From the NCBI GenBank assembly GCA_016219425.1, contig JACRNB010000002.1, forward strand, positions 1 to 64,000: 64,000 nucleotides of DNA, given 5' to 3'. The notes beneath the pieces were generated by a model. The model was not told the origin of the DNA and made no database searches. It was given only the letters and a program-made list of their open reading frames with translations. The DNA comes from Betaproteobacteria bacterium. Its GTDB lineage: Bacteria; Pseudomonadota; Gammaproteobacteria; Burkholderiales; Thiobacillaceae. Positions 46,770 through 55,461 of this stretch are shown piece by piece (the first letter of the stretch is position 1; each line of letters starts with the position of its first letter). Position numbers and translations under genes: made by a program.

Positions 46770-47003
46770 CCTAGAAACCTCAGTTGACCGCTCCTTGGCC
46801 CTCGTGAGGGCGCATGGATGCTGGCGTTTGCGCCTCCGGGAACGCTCACCCATAGGGTGGGGCCGCTACGCGCCCGATTGCACGGTTTTCGCGCCGCCTG
46901 GCGGCGTTGCTCCTCCTTGCGGGGCCGGCCCCGCCGCGTCGTCGCGCCTTGCCAGCCGACCCGAAAACCGCACACTCGGGCGCGTCCAACTGAGGTTTCT
47001 AGG
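46770..47003. mobile_element. 234-bp MITE with 17-bp terminal inverted repeats and 5-bp duplication
   Basis: The ends CCTAGAAACCTCAGTTG and CAACTGAGGTTTCTAGG are perfect inverted repeats. They are flanked by ATGAT at 46765-46769 and 47004-47008, a 5-bp target duplication. There is no coding capacity for a transposase, so it is non-autonomous. The duplication contains the yciO stop (TGA) and ends at the base before the start of the protease gene. Confidence 0.93.
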
Positions 47004-47008
47004 ATGAT

Positions 47009-47656
47009 ATGGAACTGACTCTCATCCAGAAGATCGCGATCTACGCCCTGCCGGTGATCTTCGCCATCACCCTGCACGAGGCGGCGCACGGCTATGCCGC
47101 TCTGAAGTTCGGCGACCGCACCGCCCTGATGCAGGGGCGCATCAGCATCAATCCGCTACGCCACATCGACTTGGTGGGCACGCTCCTCGTCCCCGCCATC
47201 ACCATCCTCCTGGGCGGCATCCTGTTCGGCTGGGCCAAGCCGGTGCCGGTCAACTTCGGCAACCTCAAGCGCCCCAAGCAGGACATGTTCTGGGTGGCGG
47301 CGGCGGGGCCGGCGGCCAATCTGGTCATGGCCCTGTTCTGGGCCGGCATGATCAAGCTGTCCCTGTCCATGCCCGGCAATTCCTACGCCCATCCGCTGGC
47401 GCTCATGGGCATGGCCGGCATCAGCATCAACGCCGTGCTTGCGGTGCTCAACCTCATCCCCATCCCGCCCCTGGACGGCGGACGCATCGCCGTCAGCCTG
47501 TTGCCGCATCGTCAGGCCTGGCAACTGTCCAAGGTCGAGCCCTACGGCATGTTCATCCTGCTGGGCCTGTTGGCGACCGGGTTGCTGGGCGTCATCATCG
47601 GCCCGCTGTCCCAGGGCGTGGAGCAGGTCATGCTCCATCTCTTAAACATCCTCTGA
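47009..47656 (+). CDS. Site-2 protease family (M50) membrane metalloprotease
   Basis: A 215-aa multi-pass membrane protein with the zinc motif H-E-A-A-H (23-27) in the first helix, and N-L-I-P-I-P-P-L-D-G-G-R late in the protein supplying the third ligand Asp. No PDZ domain is present. Several hydrophobic helices follow. The ATG at 47009 immediately follows the MITE target duplication, so its original upstream signals have been displaced by the insertion. Confidence 0.93.
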   Translation: MELTLIQKIAIYALPVIFAITLHEAAHGYAALKFGDRTALMQGRISINPLRHIDLVGTLLVPAITILLGGILFGWAKPVPVNFGNLKRPKQDMFWVAAAGPAANLVMALFWAGMIKLSLSMPGNSYAHPLALMGMAGISINAVLAVLNLIPIPPLDGGRIAVSLLPHRQAWQLSKVEPYGMFILLGLLATGLLGVIIGPLSQGVEQVMLHLLNIL

Positions 47657-47669
47657 ACTTCCCACACTC

Positions 47670-48872
47670 ATGTATGCAGACCGCGTTCTCTCCGGCATGC
47701 GCCCCACGGGCAGCCTGCACTTAGGCCACTACCACGGCGTCCTGAAAAACTGGATCAAGCTCCAGCACGAGTACGAATGCCTGTTCTTCGTGGCGGACTG
47801 GCACGCGCTCACCACCCACTACGACAACCCGCGCGGCATCGAGGAAGCCACCTGGCAGATGGTGATCGACTGGCTGGCGGCGGGGGTGGACCCGGCCAAG
47901 GCCACGCTGTTCATCCAGTCGCAGGTGATCGAGCACGCGGAACTGCACCTGCTGCTGTCGATGATGACCCCCCTGGGTTGGCTGGAACGGGTGCCCACCT
48001 ACAAGGACCAGCAGGAGAAGTTGAGCGAGAAAGACCTCTCCACCTACGGCTTCCTCGGCTACCCCCTGCTGCAAAGCGCCGACATCCTGATCTACCGCGC
48101 CAACCAGGTGCCGGTGGGCGAGGACCAGGTGCCGCACATCGAGTTCTCGCGCGAGATTGCGCGCCGCTTCAACCACCTCTACGGCAAGGAGGCGGGCTAC
48201 GAGGAAAAGGCCGAAGCGGCGGTGAAGAAGCTGGGCGGCAAGAAGGCCAAGCTCTACAACGAACTGCGCACGCGCTACCAGCAGGCCGGCGACGAAGGCG
48301 CGCTGGAGTCCGCCAAGGCCCTGCTGGGCGAGACCCAGAACCTCAGCCTGGGCGACAAGGAACGCCTCTACGGCTATCTGGAAGGCGGCGGCAAGATGAT
48401 CCTCACCGAGCCCGAGGCGCTGCTCACCGTCGCCTCCAAGATGCCCGGCCTGGACGGGCAGAAGATGTCCAAGTCGTATCACAACACCATCTCCCTGCGC
48501 GAAGACCCGGAGGCGGTGACGAAGAAGATTCGCACCATGCCCACGGACCCGGCGCGCGGTCGCCGCACCGACCCCGGCGAGCCGGATCGCTGCCCGGTAT
48601 GGCCGTTGCACGAGGTCTATTCCGGCGACGACGTGAAGGCCTGGGTGCGCCAGGGCTGCACCACGGCGGGTATTGGCTGTATTGAATGCAAGCAGCCGGT
48701 GATCGACGCCGTGCTGAAGGAACTGGCCCCCATCCAGGAACGCGCCCGCGCCCTCACGGAAGACCCGGACACGGTGAAGAACGTGATCGCCGACGGCTGC
48801 GAAAAGGCGCGCGACCTGGCGCGCGAGACCATGCGCGATGTACGCGAAGCGATGGGGTTGAACTACGGTTAG
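47670..48872 (+). CDS. trpS: Tryptophan--tRNA ligase
   Basis: A 400-aa class I aminoacyl-tRNA synthetase. The HIGH motif is H-L-G-H (17-20) and the KMSKS motif is K-M-S-K-S (265-269). It is longer than E. coli TrpS (334 aa), with an inserted E-K-A-E-A-A-V-K-K-L-G-G-K region (~174-190) and a C-terminal part with three Cys (G-C-T-T-A-G-I-G-C-I-E-C-K). It lies 13 nt after the protease gene. Confidence 0.96.
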   Translation: MYADRVLSGMRPTGSLHLGHYHGVLKNWIKLQHEYECLFFVADWHALTTHYDNPRGIEEATWQMVIDWLAAGVDPAKATLFIQSQVIEHAELHLLLSMMTPLGWLERVPTYKDQQEKLSEKDLSTYGFLGYPLLQSADILIYRANQVPVGEDQVPHIEFSREIARRFNHLYGKEAGYEEKAEAAVKKLGGKKAKLYNELRTRYQQAGDEGALESAKALLGETQNLSLGDKERLYGYLEGGGKMILTEPEALLTVASKMPGLDGQKMSKSYHNTISLREDPEAVTKKIRTMPTDPARGRRTDPGEPDRCPVWPLHEVYSGDDVKAWVRQGCTTAGIGCIECKQPVIDAVLKELAPIQERARALTEDPDTVKNVIADGCEKARDLARETMRDVREAMGLNYG

Positions 48873-48892
48873 GCATTGAAGCAGGAACCTTT

Positions 48893-48917
48893 TAGGAGCC
48901 CGGCTGTGCCGGGCGAT
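48893..48917. repeat. Single REP-like palindrome (TAGGAGCCCGGCTG family)
   Basis: TAGGAGCCCGGCTGTGCC with its completing GGGCGAT forms a short hairpin between trpS and lon. It is the same element as at 8771, 51363 and 52319. Confidence 0.8.
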
Positions 48918-48957
48918 TCCCCCCGCGACGCCACCTAACGAGCCTACCCCCTCCGAT

Positions 48958-51366
48958 ATGTCCGAAGACACCCAACCCCTCGAAGGCGAGATCGTCGGCC
49001 CCGGCGAGGAGGGGCATGACGGGCCGACTCCCAACCTGCCCGCCCAGACCCTGCCGGGCACCCTCTACATCCTGCCCCTGGCGGAAAAACCCTTCTTTCC
49101 CGCCCAGACCCTGCCGCTCATCATGAACGAGGCGCCGTGGCTGGAAACGGTGAAGAAGATCGGCGATGTCGGCAACCATCTGGTGGGCCTGATCTGCGTC
49201 CACGGCGACACCTCCGACGATGCCCGTCCGGAGGACTTCTACGGCGTCGGCACCCTGGTGCGCATGCATCACCCCATGCGTTCCGACGGCAAGATCCAGT
49301 TCATCGCCGAAGGCATCACCCGCTTCCGCGTGGCGGAATGGATCTCCGGCAAGACCCCGTACTACGCCCGCGTCGAATACACCGCGGAGACCCGCCAGGC
49401 CAGCACCACGGGCGAGGAGATCAAGGCCTACGCCCTGGCCATCATCAACACCATCAAGGACTTGCTGCCGCTCAACCCGCTGTATTCCGAAGAGCTGAAG
49501 TTCTTTCTCAACCGTTTCTCGCCCAACGAGCCGGCCCTGCTGACGGACTTTGCCGCCAGCCTCACCACCGCGCCCAAGGAGAAGTTGCAGGAGGTGCTGG
49601 AGGCGCTGAACCTGCGCAAGCGCATGCAGAAGGTGCTGGTGCTGATCAAGAAGGAACTGGAGGTGGCCAAGCTCCAGAACCAGATCAGCGAGAAGGTGGA
49701 AGAGAAGATGACCCAGCAGCAGCGGGAATTCTTCCTGCGCGAGCAGTTGCGCACCATCCAGAAGGAACTGGGCATCGCCAAGGACGACCGCACCGCCGAC
49801 CTGGATCTGTACCGGGGCCGCATCAAGAAACTGAGGCTGCCGCCCCACGCGGCCAAGAAGATCGACGAGGAGATGACCAAGCTCTCCGGCCTGGAGCACG
49901 GCTCGCCCGAGTACACCGTCACCCGCAACTACCTGGACTGGCTCACCAACCTGCCCTGGGGCCGCTACACCAAGGACAAGCTGGACCTGACCCGCGCCCG
50001 CAAGATCCTGGACCAGGACCACGACGGCCTGGATGACGTGAAGGAACGCATCATCGAATTCCTCGCCGTGGGCGCGTTGAAGGGCGAGGTGGCGGGCTCC
50101 ATCCTGCTGCTGGTGGGGCCGCCCGGCGTGGGCAAGACCTCCATCGGCAAGTCGGTGGCGCGCGCCCTGGGGCGCAAGTTCTACCGCTTCTCGGTGGGCG
50201 GCATGCGCGACGAGGCCGAGATCAAGGGCCACCGCCGCACCTACATCGGCGCCATGCCGGGCAAGTTCATCCAGGCCATCAAGGAGGTGGAGTCGCACAA
50301 CCCCATCATCATGCTGGACGAGGTGGACAAGATCGGCGCCTCCTACCAGGGCGACCCCGCCAGCGCCCTGCTGGAGGTGCTGGACCCGGAACAGAACGCG
50401 GAATTCCTCGACCACTACCTGGACGTGCGCTTCGACCTCTCCAAGACCCTGTTCATCTGTACCGCCAACCAGCTCGACACCATCCCCAGCCCCCTGCTCG
50501 ACCGCATGGAGGTGATCCGCCTCTCCGGCTATCTGCTGGAAGAAAAGGTGGCCATCGCCAAGCACCACCTGTGGCCCAAGCAGATCAAGAAGGCCGGGCT
50601 GAAGCGCGGCCAGGTCAGCATCAGCGAGGCCGCCGTGCGCAAGATCATCGACGGCTACGCGCGCGAGGCCGGAGTGCGGCAACTGGAGATGAACCTGGGC
50701 AAGGTCATCCGCAAGTCGGCGGTCAGGATCGTGCGCAAGGAAGCGGAGCGGCTGGCCGTCAATGCCGCCAACCTGGACACCTTTCTCACCGACCCGCCCT
50801 ACCTGCCGGAAAAACCCAACTTCGGCATCGGCGTTGTCACCGGCCTGGCCTGGACCGCCCTGGGCGGCGCCACGCTGACCATCGAAGCGACCAAGGTCCA
50901 CACCCTCAACCGCGGCTTCAAACTCACCGGCAAGCTGGGCGAGGTGATGAAGGAATCCGCCGAGATCGCCCACAGCTACATCTCCAGCCACCTCAAGCCC
51001 TTCAAGGCCGACGCCAAGTTCTTCGACGAGGCCTTCGTCCACCTGCACGTCCCGGAAGGCGCCACCCCCAAGGACGGCCCCAGCGCCGGCATCACCATGG
51101 CCACGGCGCTGCTCTCCCTGGCCAGGAACGAAAAGATCGCACGCCCCCTGGCGATGACCGGCGAGTTGACGCTCACCGGCCAGGTGCTGGCGGTAGGCGG
51201 CATCCGCGAAAAGGTCATCGCCGCCAAACGCGTGGGCATCACGGAACTCATCCTCCCCCACGCCAACCGCCCGGACTACGACCGCCTGCCCGACTATGTG
51301 AAGGCCGGGCTAACCGTCAGCTTCGTCAAGCACTACCGCGACGTGGCGCGGACAGTGTTCGTGTAG
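48958..51366 (+). CDS. lon: ATP-dependent Lon protease
   Basis: An 802-aa AAA+ serine protease. The N-terminal substrate domain starts Y-I-L-P-L-A-E-K-P-F-F-P. Walker A is G-P-P-G-V-G-K-T-S (near residue 387). The protease domain has the dyad P-K-D-G-P-S-A-G (Ser709) and E-K-V-I-A-A-K (Lys752). Its last codons are part of a ~160-bp segment that is repeated at 52296. Lon normally degrades antitoxins, and a Phd/RelE-type pair follows it directly. Confidence 0.96.
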   Translation: MSEDTQPLEGEIVGPGEEGHDGPTPNLPAQTLPGTLYILPLAEKPFFPAQTLPLIMNEAPWLETVKKIGDVGNHLVGLICVHGDTSDDARPEDFYGVGTLVRMHHPMRSDGKIQFIAEGITRFRVAEWISGKTPYYARVEYTAETRQASTTGEEIKAYALAIINTIKDLLPLNPLYSEELKFFLNRFSPNEPALLTDFAASLTTAPKEKLQEVLEALNLRKRMQKVLVLIKKELEVAKLQNQISEKVEEKMTQQQREFFLREQLRTIQKELGIAKDDRTADLDLYRGRIKKLRLPPHAAKKIDEEMTKLSGLEHGSPEYTVTRNYLDWLTNLPWGRYTKDKLDLTRARKILDQDHDGLDDVKERIIEFLAVGALKGEVAGSILLLVGPPGVGKTSIGKSVARALGRKFYRFSVGGMRDEAEIKGHRRTYIGAMPGKFIQAIKEVESHNPIIMLDEVDKIGASYQGDPASALLEVLDPEQNAEFLDHYLDVRFDLSKTLFICTANQLDTIPSPLLDRMEVIRLSGYLLEEKVAIAKHHLWPKQIKKAGLKRGQVSISEAAVRKIIDGYAREAGVRQLEMNLGKVIRKSAVRIVRKEAERLAVNAANLDTFLTDPPYLPEKPNFGIGVVTGLAWTALGGATLTIEATKVHTLNRGFKLTGKLGEVMKESAEIAHSYISSHLKPFKADAKFFDEAFVHLHVPEGATPKDGPSAGITMATALLSLARNEKIARPLAMTGELTLTGQVLAVGGIREKVIAAKRVGITELILPHANRPDYDRLPDYVKAGLTVSFVKHYRDVARTVFV

Positions 51367-51492
51367 GAGCCCGGCTGCGCCGGGCGATGGGCGGCCTGCA
51401 TCACCCACCCGAACCGCACCACCGGCGCTGGCCTTGGCGGATGCGGTTCGCTGCGCTCACTGCATCCTACGATCTGACATGTTCCATCCCAG
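51333..51492. repeat. Direct repeat copy A: lon 3' end, REP and first bases of the next gene
   Basis: This copy starts within the last lon codons (CTACCGCGACGTGGCGCGG), includes the lon stop, a REP palindrome and ~95 bp of shared sequence, and ends with ATGTTCCATCCCAG, the first 14 bases of the gene that starts intact at 52448. Copy B at 52296-52461 matches nearly throughout, with small gaps. Confidence 0.9.
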
Positions 51493-51538
51493 AGCCGTAG
51501 CCCGGGTTCCGCTGCGCGGCATTCGGGTCATGCTGATT

Positions 51539-51557
51539 TGTAGACGTAGTGGCTACA
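51539..51557 (+). promoter_or_regulatory. Probable TA operator and -10 region
   Basis: TGTAG (51539-51543) and CTACA (51553-51557) form a short inverted repeat overlapping a TACAAT -10-like hexamer (51554-51559), 32 nt before the antitoxin ATG. Phd/YefM-type antitoxins bind such palindromes to repress their own operon. Assigned by position. Confidence 0.4.
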
Positions 51558-51590
51558 ATGGGCTCTTTCCCGCCCCTAAAGAGCCGCCCC

Positions 51591-51914
51591 ATGAAGATCA
51601 TGTCCGCCCGTGACGCCAAGAACCGTTTTGGCGAGTTTCTGGATGCCGCTCGGCGGGAGCCAGTGGTGATTACCCGCAACGACCGCCCCGTGGGAGTGAT
51701 GATCTCCATCGAGGACGCCGCCGAAACCCTGTTGCCGGAACTGTTGCTGGACAAGGAGCCGGGGTACGACGGCTGGCTGTTCGACAAGGTGAGCCGAACC
51801 CAGGCGCGGGTAGCGTCGGGGGAGGCCCGGTTGCTGGAGCAGGACGAGGCCTTGGCGGCCCTGAAGGAACGGGTGCTGGCGCGCCGGGCCGCCAGAACCC
51901 CTCGAACCGCCTGA
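51591..51914 (+). CDS. Phd/YefM-type antitoxin
   Basis: A 107-aa protein. The N-terminus I-M-S-A-R-D-A-K-N-R-F-G-E-F-L-D-A-A is the Phd/YefM DNA-binding fold, followed by P-V-V-I-T-R-N-D-R-P-V-G-V-M-I-S. It has a longer toxin-binding tail than usual (family ~75-90 aa). I choose the ATG at 51591; the upstream frame to 51549 lacks family sequence. The toxin starts 2 nt after its stop. Confidence 0.9.
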   Translation: MKIMSARDAKNRFGEFLDAARREPVVITRNDRPVGVMISIEDAAETLLPELLLDKEPGYDGWLFDKVSRTQARVASGEARLLEQDEALAALKERVLARRAARTPRTA

Positions 51915-51916
51915 AC

Positions 51917-52201
51917 ATGCGTCTGCTCTGGACCAGCGAGGCGCTGGACGATCTGGCCGACATCCTGGCGTTCTACGAAGTCGAGGCCGGCCCGCATACG
52001 GCCCTGGTGGTGGAACGGCACATCCTCGATGCGGTGGAGTCTCTGCGGGATTTTCCTGAGCGCATCCGCGCGAGTGAACGTGTGCCGGGCGCAAGGGAGC
52101 TTGTGGTGTACAAGCTCCCATACATCGTCTTCGTGCAGGTTGGTAAGGATGCGTTGCATGTTTTGAACGTGGTCCACGCGGCGCGCAGATTTCCGATTTG
52201 A
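51917..52201 (+). CDS. RelE/ParE-family toxin
   Basis: A 94-aa toxin of the RelE/ParE superfamily: L-L-W-T-S-E-A-L-D-D-L-A-D-I-L-A-F-Y at the start, F-P-E-R-I-R in the middle, and V-Y-K-L-P-Y-I-V-F-V then H-A-A-R-R-F at the end. Whether it is an mRNA interferase or a gyrase-targeting ParE cannot be told from sequence. It pairs with the Phd-type antitoxin upstream. Confidence 0.9.
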   Translation: MRLLWTSEALDDLADILAFYEVEAGPHTALVVERHILDAVESLRDFPERIRASERVPGARELVVYKLPYIVFVQVGKDALHVLNVVHAARRFPI

Positions 52202-52295
52202 TCCCCACGCCAGGAAGCATGCCTGGCAAGCGTAGGGGTCTTGGGGCGATGGCAACTGTCTCCCGGATTCCGCTGCGCTGCATCCGGGCTACGGG

Positions 52296-52461
52296 CTACC
52301 GCGACGTGCGCGGACAGTGTAGGAGCCCGGCTGCGCCGGGCGATGGGCGGCCTGCATCACCCACCCGAACCGCACCACCGGCGCTGGCCTTGGCGGATGC
52401 GGTTCGTTACGCTCACCGCATCTACGCGACGGTTTTCTCTCCTTGCCATGTTCCATCCCAG
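52296..52461. repeat. Direct repeat copy B: lon 3' remnant, REP and 5' end of the next gene
   Basis: This begins with a frameshifted lon 3' remnant (CTACCGCGACGTGCGCGGACA), continues through the same REP and flanking sequence as copy A, and ends in ATGTTCCATCCCAG, the true start of the 223-aa gene. Together with copy A it brackets the Phd/RelE-like pair. Confidence 0.9.
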
Positions 52462-53119
52462 CGGCGGTCTGACCTATCACCTGCGTGCATGGCGTTACCG
52501 CGATGCGCTGTGGCGGCCATTCCATGAGCAGGTGGGGCGCTGGTTGACGGCATGGCGTCCTGGCGCTGTCCATCTGGTGCTGGCGGGGCCTTCCGGGGGG
52601 TATGCCTTGAATCGAGAATTTCTGGAGCGTTTTCAACGGGTTACGGTGCTTGAACCGGACCCTCTGGCGCGCCGCATCCTGGGGTGGCGCTTTTCTTCGA
52701 TTTCCTTCGAGTTTGCCGTTTCACCCTTGGCCGGGCCTGGGGGCTTTGCCGCTCTGGCGCAGGCTTGGCCGGGCGCCGCCTTTCTGTTTTGCAACCTGTT
52801 GGGCCAGACCCTGGTGGGGCAGGGGGAGGATTTCGAGCGCGCCGCCTGGCTGGCAGAACTGGAGCCGGCCCTGGCGGGGCGGGAGTGGGCCAGTTGGCAT
52901 GATCTAGCCTCCACCGAACGCGCACCCGATCAGTCGCGGCCTTTCCGCCTGAATCACGCTCAAGCGCTGGAGGCGGTGCTCGCGCACCTCTGGCAGGGCG
53001 GCGAACTGACGATCCGTGACCATGAATGCGAAGGCCTGTGCCCACACTCTGCACGCGAGTACGCGCTGTGGAATCTGCGTCCCGGCCATTGGCATCTGGT
53101 CGAATGGCTGCATGCCTGA
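52448..53119 (+). CDS. Conserved protein of unknown function, possibly methyltransferase-like
   Basis: A 223-aa protein, not firmly recognised. It has a possible Rossmann pattern: V-H-L-V-L-A-G-P-S-G-G-Y, then V-T-V-L-E-P-D-P-L-A-R and A-F-L-F-C-N-L-L-G-Q, which resembles SAM-dependent methyltransferase motifs I, II and IV. It starts at the ATG at 52448, within direct repeat copy B, and precedes the HAD phosphatase gene. Confidence 0.78.
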   Translation: MFHPSGGLTYHLRAWRYRDALWRPFHEQVGRWLTAWRPGAVHLVLAGPSGGYALNREFLERFQRVTVLEPDPLARRILGWRFSSISFEFAVSPLAGPGGFAALAQAWPGAAFLFCNLLGQTLVGQGEDFERAAWLAELEPALAGREWASWHDLASTERAPDQSRPFRLNHAQALEAVLAHLWQGGELTIRDHECEGLCPHSAREYALWNLRPGHWHLVEWLHA

Positions 53120-53156
53120 TCTGCGACAATCGCGCGCCACAACCGACGCTCCTGCC

Positions 53157-53807
53157 ATGAAATTCGACCTCCTCATCTTCGACTGGGACGGCACCTTGAT
53201 GGACTCCGCCGGGTTCATCTCACGCTGCATCCAGGCCGCCTGCCGCGACATGGAATTGCCCGTCCCCAGCCGCGAGGAGGCCAGCCACATCATCGGTCTG
53301 GGGCTGCGCGAGGCGCTGGAGAGGGTGGCGCCGGGGCTGGCGCCGGAGCAGTACCCGGAACTGGTGGAACACTACCGCCGCCATTACCTGAGCCAGGACG
53401 AGCACCTGACCCTGTTCGAGGGGGCGGAGGCCCTAATCCATGAATTGCACGGGCGCGGCCATCTGATGGCGGTGGCGACGGGCAAGGCGCGTCGGGGGCT
53501 GGATCGCGTGTTTGGGCAGACCGGGCTGGGGGAGTGGTTTCACGCCTCGCGCACTGCCGACGAGACCTTTTCCAAACCGCATCCGGCCATGGTCGAGGAG
53601 TTGCTGGATGAACTCGCCATCGCGCCGGAGAAGGCGCTGATGATCGGCGACACCACCCATGACCTGGAGATGGCGCGCAATGCGGGCATCGCCAGTCTGG
53701 CGGCGGGCTATGGCGCGCATCCACCGGAGAACCTGACGGCTCTGGGCGCGTTGAAGGTCTGCACGAGCTTCCCGGAACTGGCGCAATGGCTGCGGGAAAA
53801 TGCCTGA
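53157..53807 (+). CDS. HAD-family phosphatase (phosphoglycolate phosphatase-like)
   Basis: A 216-aa HAD hydrolase: motif I F-D-W-D-G-T-L-M-D-S (Asp9/Asp11), motif II V-A-T-G-K-A, motif III Lys in S-K-P-H-P-A, motif IV I-G-D-T-T-H-D. A helical cap lies between motifs I and II. The substrate is not determined. It is followed after 16 nt by sppA, the same orientation and probable operon. Confidence 0.92.
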   Translation: MKFDLLIFDWDGTLMDSAGFISRCIQAACRDMELPVPSREEASHIIGLGLREALERVAPGLAPEQYPELVEHYRRHYLSQDEHLTLFEGAEALIHELHGRGHLMAVATGKARRGLDRVFGQTGLGEWFHASRTADETFSKPHPAMVEELLDELAIAPEKALMIGDTTHDLEMARNAGIASLAAGYGAHPPENLTALGALKVCTSFPELAQWLRENA

Positions 53808-53823
53808 AACCAATGGAGATTCC

Positions 53824-54756
53824 ATGAACGACGAACGCGAAAACTCCGTACTGGAGCGCCTGCTTCAGGCCAACCTGGACGAACAACGCCGGGCGCGGCG
53901 CTGGAAGGTGCTGTTTCGCTCGCTCACCTTCATCTGGTTGTTTGTGCTGTTGTTCTGGCTGGTCAGCATGGATGGCGAGGAATTCACCTCCACCGGGCCG
54001 CATACCGCGTTGATCGAGCTGAACGGCGAGATTGGCGGTATCGACGGCGTGACCGCCGACGCCATGATCAGCGCCCTCGGCAGTGCGTTCGACGACAAGC
54101 ACACCCAGGCGGTGGTGATGCGCATCAACAGCCCCGGCGGCAGCCCGGTGCAGTCGGGCCAGATCTACGACGAGATGCGCCGCCTGCGCGCCAAACACCC
54201 CAAGATTCCGCTCTATGTCGTGGTGGACGATCTCTGCGCCTCGGGCGGGTATTACATCGCCGCGGCGGCGGACAAGATCTTCGTGGACAAGGCCTCGTTG
54301 GTGGGCTCCATCGGCGTACTCATGGACGGATTCGGCTTTACCGAGGGCATGAAGAAACTGGGGGTGGAACGTCGCCTGCTGACGGCGGGAGAGAACAAGG
54401 GTTTCCTCGATCCCTTCTCCCCCAGCGCGCCGGGGCAGGAGGCCCACATGCGCGGCATTCTGGGCGAGGTGCATGAGCAGTTCATCCAGATGGTGCGCCA
54501 GGGCCGCGGCAAGCGCCTGAAGGAGACCCCGGAGATGTTCAGCGGCCTGGTCTGGAACGGCGCGCGCAGCGTGGAAATGGGGCTGGCGGATGGCCTGGGC
54601 AGCCTGGATTACGTCGCGCGCGAGGTGGTCAAGGCCGAGGACATCGTGGACTTCACGCCCCAGGAGGGCATTGCGGAGCGTCTGGCGCGGCGTATCGGCA
54701 CCCAGGTCGGTGCGGCCTTGCAGCCCTGGGCGCGGGAAACCCTGCGCGTGCGCTGA
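53824..54756 (+). CDS. sppA: Signal peptide peptidase SppA, short (36K) type
   Basis: A 310-aa S49-family membrane protease. One N-terminal membrane helix (~33-48) precedes the protease domain with N-S-P-G-G-S-P-V, the nucleophile Ser140 in C-A-S-G-G-Y-Y and the general base Lys192 in G-E-N-K-G-F. The length is that of the homotetra/octameric short SppA. The stop overlaps the next ATG. Confidence 0.93.
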   Translation: MNDERENSVLERLLQANLDEQRRARRWKVLFRSLTFIWLFVLLFWLVSMDGEEFTSTGPHTALIELNGEIGGIDGVTADAMISALGSAFDDKHTQAVVMRINSPGGSPVQSGQIYDEMRRLRAKHPKIPLYVVVDDLCASGGYYIAAAADKIFVDKASLVGSIGVLMDGFGFTEGMKKLGVERRLLTAGENKGFLDPFSPSAPGQEAHMRGILGEVHEQFIQMVRQGRGKRLKETPEMFSGLVWNGARSVEMGLADGLGSLDYVAREVVKAEDIVDFTPQEGIAERLARRIGTQVGAALQPWARETLRVR

Positions 54757-54998
54757 TGTCCGAGTACCGCTCCATCGCCTGCATCGACCACGAGCGTCTG
54801 GAGTTTGCGGTTTTGCGCCGGCAGCGGCTGCGTTTGCGTTTTGTGGACGAGTCCGGGATCGAGCAGGATTTGACCGTGCTCCCCACCGATGTGGCGACGC
54901 GCAATGGCGCGGAATGGCTGAACTACCGGGTTGAATCCGGCCCGGAGCAGGTGCTGCGTCTGGACCGCATCCTCAGATTCGTTCCGGCGGAACCATAA
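54756..54998 (+). CDS. Rof-like Rho-binding antiterminator family protein
   Basis: An 80-aa protein with the family pattern Y-R-S-I-A-C-I-D-H-E-R-L-E-F-A-V-L-R-R near the start and D-V-A-T-R-N-G-A-E-W-L-N-Y. Rof (YaeO) inhibits transcription termination by binding Rho. The assignment is from this pattern and the size. It is coupled to sppA by a 1-nt overlap (TGATG). Confidence 0.8.
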   Translation: MSEYRSIACIDHERLEFAVLRRQRLRLRFVDESGIEQDLTVLPTDVATRNGAEWLNYRVESGPEQVLRLDRILRFVPAEP

Positions 54999-55034
54999 AA
55001 AACGCCCGCTCGGCCTTGCGGCTTCACGGGCGTT
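54996..55034 (-). terminator. Rho-independent terminator downstream of phasin gene
   Basis: On the minus strand AACGCCCG (55034-55027) pairs with CGGGCGTT (55008-55001), followed by TTTTTT. It begins 20 nt past the phasin stop. It lies right at the end of the convergent Rof-like gene. Confidence 0.85.
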
Positions 55035-55053
55035 GAAGGAGCACGGTAACGGC

Positions 55054-55431
55054 TTAGGCGGCGGCCTTCATGGCCATGCCGGCGGCCTGGGTCATCTGGT
55101 CCTGAGCGACCTTGATGCCGTCCTGGGCCAGGGTGGTGTACTCGGTGGCGGTCTCGCTGGCGAAGGCGACGGTCTGACGCACGGTGCTGATGCAGCGCTC
55201 GCCGCATTCACGCACCAGGGCCATCTGGCCCGCCATCAGATCCTGATAGCCCTTGGCCTTGGTCACCAGTTCCATCGAACGGGTGGTCGCGTCCATGTAG
55301 AAGGCGGCCAGATCAGCCTGTTGCTGGAACAGCTTGTCGAAGGCGCGCATGTTCAGGTCGCCCACCTTGCGGGCGGCTTCCATGGCGGTTTCAGCGGATT
55401 GTTCGAACATCTCGATGACGTCTTTTTGCAT
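55054..55431 (-). CDS. phaP: Phasin (PHA granule-associated protein)
   Basis: A 125-aa phasin. It starts M-Q-K-D-V-I-E-M-F-E-Q with GGAGATT upstream and is mostly amphipathic helix (A-F-D-K-L-F-Q-Q-Q-A-D-L; M-A-G-Q-M-A-L-V-R-E-C). Phasins coat PHA granules and control their size. It has its own promoter, with two TGCAGTGCA boxes between promoter and gene, so it is likely repressed by PhaR when no granules are present. Confidence 0.92.
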   Translation of the reverse strand: MQKDVIEMFEQSAETAMEAARKVGDLNMRAFDKLFQQQADLAAFYMDATTRSMELVTKAKGYQDLMAGQMALVRECGERCISTVRQTVAFASETATEYTTLAQDGIKVAQDQMTQAAGMAMKAAA

Positions 55432-55461
55432 GGCAATCTCCAGGTAGTTGAGGGTCCGGGC

